Assembly (NCBI GenBank): GCA_023429275.1
Contig: JAEYWB010000269.1
Location: forward strand, 1-5,370
Length of the DNA: 5,370 nucleotides
Direction of reading: 5' to 3'
Source of the DNA: Planctomycetota bacterium
Lineage (GTDB): Bacteria > Planctomycetota > Planctomycetia > Planctomycetales > Planctomycetaceae
A model generated the notes under the pieces. It had not been told where the DNA came from, made no database searches, and saw only the letters and a list, made by a program, of their open reading frames with translations. This document shows, piece by piece, positions 1-5,370 of this stretch. Positions within the stretch are counted from its first letter, which is position 1, and every line of letters begins with the position of its first letter. The position numbers and the translations under genes were made by a program.

Positions 1-164
1 CTGTTCGGCACCGACTACCCGTTCACGACAGTCGACGCGACTCTCAAGGGGCTCCGCAGCCTCAACGCCATGCTGGAGGGAACGGCGCTCCCGCGGCTCG
101 ACGAGAAGGCGATCGAAGCGATGATCCACCGCGACTCTCTTTCTCTGCTGGGACTGGAGGACCG

Positions 165-168
<4 letters not shown>
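1..168 (+). CDS. Amidohydrolase-family hydrolase, C-terminal end (5' part outside window)
   Basis: The window opens inside this gene in frame 1, and the last 55 codons before TGA are visible. The first residues read LFGTDYPF. This is the usual late metal-site strand of TIM-barrel amidohydrolases (amidohydrolase_2 type), in which the Asp of GTDYP (fifth visible residue) is the metal-binding or catalytic acid. The tail after it (KAIEAMIHRDSLSLLGL) is the helix that usually ends in an N-x-x-x-L/F-type motif in the family; here the Asn position seems to be His-Arg-Asp. The stop overlaps the start of the aminotransferase by ATGA, so the two are almost certainly co-transcribed and translationally coupled. 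The same motif occurs as LLYGSDFP in the amidohydrolase at 1637-2641, so the operon carries two members of the superfamily. The substrate is unknown; a decarboxylase, lactonase or amidase are all possible in this fold. Confidence 0.8.
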
Positions 169-1553
<1,385 letters not shown>

Positions 1554-1580
1554 GACGGTCCGAGAGCGATGACGATTCGT

Positions 1581-1597
1581 CCACGATGACTTCGTGG
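1581..1597 (+). other. Short intergenic hairpin between aminotransferase and amidohydrolase
   Basis: In the 83-base gap between the two genes, CCACGA (1581-1586) and TCGTGG (1592-1597) form a perfect 6-bp stem with the loop TGACT. No T-run follows, so it is a poor intrinsic terminator. It could be an mRNA processing or stability element within the operon, or chance. No good promoter is visible in the gap. Confidence 0.25.
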
Positions 1598-1623
1598 CCT
1601 TGGGGTTCACGGCCGCCGCGATT

Positions 1624-1629
1624 GGGAGA
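1624..1629 (+). promoter_or_regulatory. Ribosome binding site that sets the start of the second amidohydrolase
   Basis: GGGAGA precedes ATG 1637 by 7 bases, good Shine-Dalgarno spacing. The reading frame is open upstream to ATG 1511, which lies inside the aminotransferase gene, and has another ATG at 1586. Neither has a comparable site. The residues they would add (low-complexity, Ser/Arg/Pro-rich) do not look like part of the barrel. This fixes the start at 1637. Confidence 0.65.
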
Positions 1630-1636
1630 ACTGACG

Positions 1637-2641
1637 ATGCCGAGCGCACCGGACTGGGTCGTAAACGACGCCGATCGCGAACTCTTCCGTCGGGAACTCG
1701 ACAGCTTTGTCCCGCCACGGATCTTTGACGCCCATGCCCACTGGTATCGCGCGGATCATTTCCCCGAGGACGCCCGGCCCGGGCTCGTCACGTCAGGCCC
1801 CCCGGTGGCCGGGAGCGCGGCCTTCGACAGGTCGATCGAAGAACTGATTCCGGGCCGGGCTCATGAGGGGCTGTTCTTCCCCTACCCTCATGCGCGGGTC
1901 GACATCGACGCCTCCAACCTCTTCCTGGCCGACGAGCTGCGGGGGCGGAGTGGTTCTCGCGGGCAGATGCTCATCACACCGTCGCAGGACCCGGAGTTCA
2001 TTCGCGAGACGGTCCGGCGGCACGGGTTCGTGGGGATCAAGTGCTACCACGTCTATTCCTCCCGCCGGCCGACATTCGATTCGCTGATCGAGGAGTACCT
2101 GCCGGAGCCGCAGGTGCAGATCGCCCACGAGGAGAACCTGTCGATCACCCTGCACATCGTTCGTTCACGGGCCCTGGCGGATCGGGCCAACCAGGAGATG
2201 ATCCGGAGGTACTGCGAGCGCTATCCCGGAATGCGGTTGATCCTGGCGCATGCCGCTCGGGGGTTCAATCCGCACCACACGATCGAGGGGATCGACTCCC
2301 TGCGCGGGCTGGCGAATGTCTGGTTCGACACCTCGGCCGTCACCGACTGCGGGGCGATCGAAGCGATCCTGCGGACGTTCGGCCCCTCGCGGCTTCTCTA
2401 TGGATCGGACTTCCCGGTTTCCCACCTTCGCGGTCGATGTGTCGCGCTCGGCGACAGCTTCCTCTGGATCTCGGCTGCGAATACTCAGTTGGACGTCGCC
2501 TACGGCGAAATCGATCTCGCGCTCGTCGGGCATGAGTCGCTGCGGGCACTCAAGGTGGCCGTGCAGTCGACTGCAATCGGCGACTCGGCCGTCGAAGCGA
2601 TCTTCCGCGAGAACGCGCATCAGCTCTACGCCCTGAAATGA
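1637..2641 (+). CDS. Amidohydrolase-family metal-dependent hydrolase (amidohydrolase_2 type)
   Basis: This 334-residue cytoplasmic protein has no signal peptide and is a full-length TIM-barrel amidohydrolase. The metal-site motifs appear in order: FDAHAHW at 30-36, with His33 and His35 as the HxH pair on strand 1; GIKCYH at 133-138, with Lys135 at the position often occupied by a bridging or structural lysine; TLHIV at 171-175 with His173; LILAHAARG at 201-209 with His205; and LYGSDFP at 254-260 with Asp258 as the strand-8 acid. All expected ligands are present, so it should be active. The C-terminus IFRENAHQLYAL at 322-333 is the typical closing helix. It follows the aminotransferase by 83 bases with its own Shine-Dalgarno and is probably the last gene of the operon. 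Family members hydrolyse or decarboxylate diverse small molecules (lactones, uronate-type acids, aromatic acids), and sequence alone does not say which. A role in the same pathway as the aminotransferase and the upstream amidohydrolase is inferred from position. Confidence 0.88.
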   Translation: MPSAPDWVVNDADRELFRRELDSFVPPRIFDAHAHWYRADHFPEDARPGLVTSGPPVAGSAAFDRSIEELIPGRAHEGLFFPYPHARVDIDASNLFLADELRGRSGSRGQMLITPSQDPEFIRETVRRHGFVGIKCYHVYSSRRPTFDSLIEEYLPEPQVQIAHEENLSITLHIVRSRALADRANQEMIRRYCERYPGMRLILAHAARGFNPHHTIEGIDSLRGLANVWFDTSAVTDCGAIEAILRTFGPSRLLYGSDFPVSHLRGRCVALGDSFLWISAANTQLDVAYGEIDLALVGHESLRALKVAVQSTAIGDSAVEAIFRENAHQLYALK

Positions 2642-2663
2642 CGCGCCCGCACATCCGACGAGG

Positions 2664-2676
2664 TTCGTACCTGTTG
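2664..2676. promoter_or_regulatory. Distal operator half-site TTCGTACCTGTTG
   Basis: This 13-base sequence recurs exactly at 2810-2822, which is the right arm of the palindrome over the regulator's promoter. The two copies start 146 bases apart, about 14 helical turns, so a looped repressor complex is conceivable. This copy lacks the CAACAGG arm but sits inside its own shorter inverted repeat AGGT-TCGT-ACCT (2661-2672). An exact 13-mer repeated within one short intergenic gap is unlikely by chance. Its role as a regulator site is inferred. Confidence 0.5.
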
Positions 2677-2678
2677 CG

Positions 2679-2711
2679 ACGGTCAGCGATCACGGGGCCT
2701 GCGCTGACCGT
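2679..2711 (+). terminator. Hairpin after the operon, possible terminator
   Basis: ACGGTCAGCG (2679-2688) and CGCTGACCGT (2702-2711) are perfectly complementary, giving a 10-bp GC-rich stem with a 13-base loop that starts 37 bases after the amidohydrolase stop. There is no T-run behind it (GAGCGGATATG follows), so it is not a classical intrinsic terminator. It may instead protect the 3' end or mark a factor-dependent stop. Because it is a long perfect dyad in a regulatory gap, a protein-binding role is also possible. Confidence 0.45.
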
Positions 2712-2716
2712 GAGCG

Positions 2717-2754
2717 GATATGCCCACTGAAGATTTCATGAGAATTCGCATATC
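2717..2754. repeat. Inverted repeat GATATGC / GCATATC in an AT-rich stretch
   Basis: GATATGC at 2717-2723 and GCATATC at 2748-2754 form a perfect 7-bp inverted repeat with a 24-base spacer. The region 2731-2760 is clearly richer in A and T than the surrounding genes and also carries TTCATGAGAA, GAATTC and TTTAAA. It lies just upstream of the candidate promoter and could be an activator or second-repressor site, or an upstream promoter element. No known binding motif is recognised. Confidence 0.3.
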
Positions 2755-2777
2755 TTTAAAGAGCTCATCGTCATCTC

Positions 2778-2805
2778 TTGATGGGATCTTTCCAACAGGT
2801 ATGCT
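2778..2805 (+). promoter_or_regulatory. Candidate sigma70-type promoter of the GntR-family regulator
   Basis: TTGATG at 2778-2783 matches four of six bases of the -35 consensus, and TATGCT at 2800-2805 matches four of six of the -10, with a 16-base spacer. The predicted start of transcription is near 2811-2813, leaving a leader of roughly 57 bases before the GTG start. The -10 and predicted start lie inside the operator palindrome at 2793-2822, which supports a repressed promoter. Planctomycete promoters are poorly charted, and TATCTT at 2751-2756 is a weaker alternative -10. Confidence 0.45.
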
Positions 2806-2822
2806 GTGATTCGTACCTGTTG
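2793..2822. promoter_or_regulatory. Operator palindrome, probable autoregulatory site of the GntR-family regulator
   Basis: The arms CAACAGGTATG (2793-2803) and CGTACCTGTTG (2812-2822) are inverted copies matching at 10 of 11 positions, separated by 8 bases. Weaker symmetry continues outward (TT before, AA after). The size and dyad form suit a dimeric winged-helix repressor. The GGTAC/GTACC core recalls the GTAC-centred sites of AraR-type regulators (GntR DNA-binding domain plus LacI-like sensor), the architecture encoded just downstream. It covers the candidate -10 and transcription start, so binding would block RNA polymerase. The repeat is visible in the sequence; the identity of the binding protein is inferred. 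Confidence 0.6.
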
Positions 2823-2856
2823 AAAGGCGACACGACTCTTTCTGGGTTGTGCCATT

Positions 2857-2867
2857 GGGGATTCCCC
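2857..2867 (+). promoter_or_regulatory. Shine-Dalgarno-like GGGG in a small hairpin before the GTG start
   Basis: GGGG (2857-2860) is the only purine run near the GTG start at 2869. It is perfectly complementary to CCCC at 2864-2867 across the loop ATT. If this 4-bp stem forms, it would hide the weak ribosome-binding sequence. Together with a GTG start this predicts low translation, as is common for repressors. Confidence 0.35.
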
Positions 2868-2868
2868 C

Positions 2869-4023
2869 GTGTCAGACCTCCTTCTTCTCCCCGATCTGAA
2901 TGACGCGCCGGCGGACGCGGCGCGGCCGAAGTACGAACGGCTCCGGGATCACATTCTGGCCGAAATGCGGGAAGGTCGTCTCAAGCCGGGCACGGCGCTC
3001 CCTTCAGAAAAGCGGCTGGCCGAGTCGCTTAATGTCGCACGGAGCACCGTCCGGCAGGCCATGGCCGCCCTCGAGCAGGACGGCGTCGTCTCCCGGGTTC
3101 ACGGCAAAGGGACCTTCGTCCAGGAGAATGCTTTCCAAGGGCTCAAGAACGGATCGGGACTCTACGCACTGGTCGTTCCCGAAACGCAGTACGGCTTCTA
3201 TCCCTCGCTCCTGAAGAGCTTCGGAGAGTCGGCCGAAGAGGTGCATCACCAGATCCTCGTCTGCAACACGAACAACGACATCGACAAGCAGGGGAACGCG
3301 ATCCTGCAGTTGATCGACCATGAGGTCGCTGGCGTCGCAATCGTGCCGACAACACTTCCGACCACTCCCGCCTTCCAGATCCGGCAGCTCCAGAAGCACG
3401 GGATTCCGGTCGTCTTCTGCTCGCGACGGGTCGAGGAGATCCGGGCCCCGCTACTGGCGATTCCTTTCGAGAAAGTCGGTAACCGGGCGGGGCAGGCAGC
3501 GATCCAGGCGGGACATCGCAAGGCGGTCTTCTTCGGGACGCATCGGGCGCGGTCCTCCGTCTCCTACGAAGCCGGTTTTCGAAGGGCACTGCAAGAAACT
3601 GGAGATCCCGCAGCGCGACTGGAATCGTTCTGCGGTGTCGACGCGTCTCCCGCCGTGGCGGATCACGAGGACGAATTCGGCGAGGCCCTCAAGCGGCTTG
3701 TCATCGAGAGCGACGACCCTCCCACCGTCATCTTTGCGGGATTCGACTCACTTGCGGAGCTCCTGTTTCTCCTGCTGACCCGCGCCGGATACCGGATCCC
3801 TGCGGATATCTCCGTGATCAGTTTTGGCGGCACGCAGCGAGGTCAGGCGATCGTGCGGCAGCTGACGGCCGTGACCGTCGACGAAGTCGAAATGGGACGC
3901 CAGGCAATCGAACTCCTCGATCGCATGCGGAGCGGCGTCCTTCCACTGGAATCCGAACAAACCCTTGACCTTCCGCTCTCCCTGAACCCGGGGAGCACGC
4001 TCGGTCCTCCCCCGAAACACTGA
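2869..4023 (+). CDS. GntR-family transcriptional regulator with LacI-like sensor domain (AraR-type architecture)
   Basis: This 384-residue protein has two parts. Residues about 21-86 are a GntR winged helix-turn-helix: YERLRDHILAEM, then GTALPSEKRLAESLNVARST at 41-60 (recognition helix region), and the wing VSRVHGKGTFV at 74-84. Residues about 98-375 are a periplasmic-binding-protein-like domain of the LacI/GalR sensor type, with LYALVVPE at 98-105, VAGVAIVPTT at 153-162, GIPVVFCSRR at 178-187 and PADISVISFGG at 311-321. This combination is seen in AraR of Bacillus, which responds to arabinose; here the ligand is probably a sugar or sugar-derived acid but is unknown. GTG at 2869 is chosen because no in-frame ATG precedes the winged helix. 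It sits downstream of its own candidate promoter and palindrome, suggesting autorepression. The upstream hydrolase/aminotransferase operon is a plausible further target because a half-site lies at its end. The gene's own terminator is not clear in the 145 bases that follow. Confidence 0.88.
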   Translation: MSDLLLLPDLNDAPADAARPKYERLRDHILAEMREGRLKPGTALPSEKRLAESLNVARSTVRQAMAALEQDGVVSRVHGKGTFVQENAFQGLKNGSGLYALVVPETQYGFYPSLLKSFGESAEEVHHQILVCNTNNDIDKQGNAILQLIDHEVAGVAIVPTTLPTTPAFQIRQLQKHGIPVVFCSRRVEEIRAPLLAIPFEKVGNRAGQAAIQAGHRKAVFFGTHRARSSVSYEAGFRRALQETGDPAARLESFCGVDASPAVADHEDEFGEALKRLVIESDDPPTVIFAGFDSLAELLFLLLTRAGYRIPADISVISFGGTQRGQAIVRQLTAVTVDEVEMGRQAIELLDRMRSGVLPLESEQTLDLPLSLNPGSTLGPPPKH

Positions 4024-4168
4024 CGTCCTGCGACCTTCCACCCCTGGCCTCCGGCGCCGGTTCGGCTCCGAAGACAAGGGGCATCAACGATCCTCCGGCC
4101 GCTGCGTGGCGGCTTGTCTGTTCGAAGCATTCATTCTCCCGCTCCTCTCTCCATCCGAGGCCCTCGTC

Positions 4169-5119
4169 ATGCGCCCTGTTTCCCTTCGGCGTGGTTTCAC
4201 GCTGATCGAACTGCTGGTGGTGATTGCGATCATCGCGGTCCTGGTCGCGATCCTGCTCCCCGCTGTGCAGCAGGCGCGCGAGGCGGCCCGCCGCAGCCAG
4301 TGCCAGAACAACATCAAGCAACTCGGCGTGGCGCTCCACAACTACGTGGAGACTCACGACTGCTTCCCGCCGAACGTCTGCTTCTCGAATGGCCCAGGCG
4401 GCAGCGCGTGCGGAACCAACTTCAACGGCGCCAGCTGGATGGTACTGATCCTTCCCTACATGGAGCAGGACAACGTCTACAACAAGTTCAATTTCAGTCG
4501 CCCGATCAGCGACGGGACCGGCACGCCGTCGAACCTGAGCATCGCCCGGATGCCGATGCCGCAGTATACCTGCCCCAGCGACATTACCGGTCCCCTCAGC
4601 CGGACCTCCGACCCCTATCTCTGGTCGAACTGGTGTTACCCCCATGCCAGCTGTGATCGCACGGTTCCGCTCGGAGTGACGAACTACAAGGGAATCAACG
4701 GCTACGCGTTCGACATCCCGGTCGCCACCTCCAAGTACCCGCACGGCATGTGGGATCGTCGGACCGGCCCGCCGCTCAAGATCCGCGACCTGATCGATGG
4801 GGCGAGCAACGTGATGGCAGTCGCTGAAGTTTCACCGGAGTTCTACGCCTGGCCGAGCTGGGCCTCCTGGCACGTCCCGATGAGTACCGAACGCGGGCCC
4901 AACTATGTCTGGCGGGTGTATGGCAATGTGGGCAAGCGGGCCGCGACCGACCACGGGTACGCGGCCAACATCACGGCCAGCAGCTTCCACGCGGGAGGCG
5001 TCAACGCCCTCATGGCGGACGGAAGCGTGCAGTTCCTGAACGAAAGTATCAATCTGGCGACGTACCAGCAGCTCGGCCACCCGCAGGATGGCAAGCCGCT
5101 CGGCGGCTACGTTCCCTGA
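4169..5119 (+). CDS. DUF1559 domain protein with type IV prepilin-like N-terminus
   Basis: This 316-residue protein starts with a short basic leader (MRPVSLRRG) followed by FTLIELLVVIAIIAVLVAIL. This is a type III signal sequence to be cut after Gly9 by a prepilin peptidase; Phe10 becomes residue 1 and Glu14 is the conserved Glu5. The hydrophobic helix spans about 11-31. Then comes the DUF1559 hallmark PAVQQAREAARRSQCQNNIKQ (31-51), and near the end SSFHAGGVNALMADGSVQF, with His274 and Asp284-Gly285 giving the H-X9-DG motif. These proteins are pseudopilin-like, exported, and present in dozens to hundreds of copies in planctomycete genomes; their function is not established. Seven cysteines lie in the mature protein, all beyond the membrane helix, so disulfides are possible. 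ATG 4169 is chosen over the in-frame GTG at 4106 because it gives the normal short leader and has GAGG at 4157-4160. The 145-base gap before it shows no convincing promoter or terminator, only a short CCGGCGCCGG palindrome at 4052-4061. Confidence 0.93.
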   Translation: MRPVSLRRGFTLIELLVVIAIIAVLVAILLPAVQQAREAARRSQCQNNIKQLGVALHNYVETHDCFPPNVCFSNGPGGSACGTNFNGASWMVLILPYMEQDNVYNKFNFSRPISDGTGTPSNLSIARMPMPQYTCPSDITGPLSRTSDPYLWSNWCYPHASCDRTVPLGVTNYKGINGYAFDIPVATSKYPHGMWDRRTGPPLKIRDLIDGASNVMAVAEVSPEFYAWPSWASWHVPMSTERGPNYVWRVYGNVGKRAATDHGYAANITASSFHAGGVNALMADGSVQFLNESINLATYQQLGHPQDGKPLGGYVP

Positions 5120-5180
5120 TCCGTCGCGGACGGGGCACACGGTGATCGTCGAGGACAAACCCGACGCAGAATCGGCCCGT

Positions 5181-5196
5181 TTCGATCCCGATCGAA
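5181..5196. repeat. Short perfect inverted repeat TTCGATC-CC-GATCGAA
   Basis: Two 7-base arms (5181-5187 and 5190-5196) are separated by only two bases. As RNA it would fold as a 6-bp stem with a CCCG loop; as DNA it is a compact operator-like dyad. It lies 61 bases after the DUF1559 stop and no T-run follows. Function unknown. Confidence 0.25.
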
Positions 5197-5235
5197 CCCG
5201 CGCTCGCGGCCGCTGTGCTGACTGTCGCTCCCGAA

Positions 5236-5269
5236 GGTGCGATCGCACCGTTTCTCTTCCTCTCTTTTG
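5236..5269 (+). terminator. Palindrome GGTGCGATCGCACC followed by a T-rich tract, possible terminator
   Basis: GGTGCGATCGCACC at 5236-5249 is a perfect 14-base palindrome that can fold as a GGTGC/GCACC stem with a GATC tetraloop. It is followed by a pyrimidine tract (GTTTCTCTTCCTCTCTTTT, 5250-5268). The layout resembles an intrinsic terminator after the DUF1559 gene, but the stem is short and the tract is interrupted by C, so efficiency would be partial. This could allow some read-through into the lipoprotein gene. Confidence 0.4.
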
Positions 5270-5284
5270 CCGTCGGTGAATGTC

Positions 5285-5370
5285 ATGCCGTGCCAGTCTT
5301 CCTGTCGGTTCCGTGCAACGGCCGTGCTGCTGGGAATGTTCCTCGCGGCGCCGGGTTGCGGATCCGGACG
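5285..5370 (+). CDS. Probable small lipoprotein, N-terminal fragment (3' part outside window)
   Basis: From ATG 5285 the frame stays open to the end of the window for 28 complete codons, reading MPCQSSCRFRATAVLLGMFL and then AAPGCGSG. This has the layout of a lipoprotein signal peptide: basic residues (two Arg), a hydrophobic stretch ATAVLLGMFLAA, and a lipobox-like APGC whose Cys25 would be lipidated, followed by a Gly/Ser-rich linker. The lipobox is not perfect because Pro stands at -2. GGTGA at 5275-5279 is a weak ribosome-binding site. In planctomycetes, DUF1559 genes are often followed by a small lipoprotein with a transthyretin or carboxypeptidase-regulatory-like domain, and this start fits that pattern. 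The mature domain is not in the window, so the family is inferred from context only. Confidence 0.6.
   Translation, partial: MPCQSSCRFRATAVLLGMFLAAPGCGSG

Noticed and set aside
4114..4150. TTGTCT as a -35 box for the DUF1559 gene
   Set aside because: No acceptable -10 hexamer follows at 15-19 bases.
4106..4168. GTG 4106 as the start of the DUF1559 protein
   Set aside because: It would put 21 extra residues, including a hydrophobic stretch, before the prepilin leader. The short basic leader from ATG 4169 is the family norm.
3818..4744. 308-residue minus-strand open frame across the regulator end and the DUF1559 gene
   Set aside because: It spans two well-supported + strand genes, has no domain, and its composition is that of a codon-position shadow.
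5239..5246. GCGATCGC octamer as a HIP1-like repeat
   Set aside because: HIP1 is a cyanobacterial genome-wide repeat. Here it is the core of a longer palindrome, I saw no other copy, and the other evidence points to a planctomycete.
5088..5279. 63-residue + strand frame after the DUF1559 gene
   Set aside because: It starts inside the DUF1559 gene, is Arg-rich, has no motif, and crosses both palindromes in the gap, so it is most likely chance.

Overview
The window is high-GC bacterial DNA with all genes on the + strand. The strongest taxonomic signal is the protein at 4169-5119. It is a DUF1559 family protein with a type IV prepilin N-terminus and a C-terminal H-X9-DG motif, a family massively expanded in Planctomycetota. 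The lipoprotein start that follows it fits the same source. I therefore infer a planctomycete chromosome; genus and species cannot be told from the window.

Left half (1-2641): an apparent catabolic or biosynthetic operon. It holds the C-terminal end of one amidohydrolase (1-168), a class III PLP-dependent aminotransferase of the glutamate-1-semialdehyde aminomutase type (165-1553, overlapping the first gene by ATGA), and a second, complete amidohydrolase (1637-2641). Having two metal-dependent hydrolases on either side of an aminotransferase suggests one small-molecule pathway. Its substrate cannot be read from the sequence.

Middle (2642-4023): a 227-base regulatory gap leads into a GTG-started GntR-family regulator with a LacI/AraR-like sugar-binding sensor domain. 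The gap holds a 10-bp hairpin after the operon, a more AT-rich stretch, a candidate promoter (TTGATG-N16-TATGCT), and a 30-bp imperfect palindrome (CAACAGGTATG / CGTACCTGTTG) lying over the -10 and the predicted transcription start. A third half-site, TTCGTACCTGTTG, sits just after the operon stop. This layout points to autorepression. The regulator may also control the upstream operon, whose promoter is outside the window.

Right part (4024-5370): the DUF1559 pseudopilin-like surface protein, a 165-base gap with two palindromes (one a plausible terminator), and the first 86 bases of a probable small lipoprotein gene that runs off the window. I saw no RNA genes, mobile elements, CRISPR arrays or broken genes. 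The content is mostly ordinary. The best candidates for something undescribed are the regulator-operator pair and the substrate of the amidohydrolase/aminotransferase cluster.
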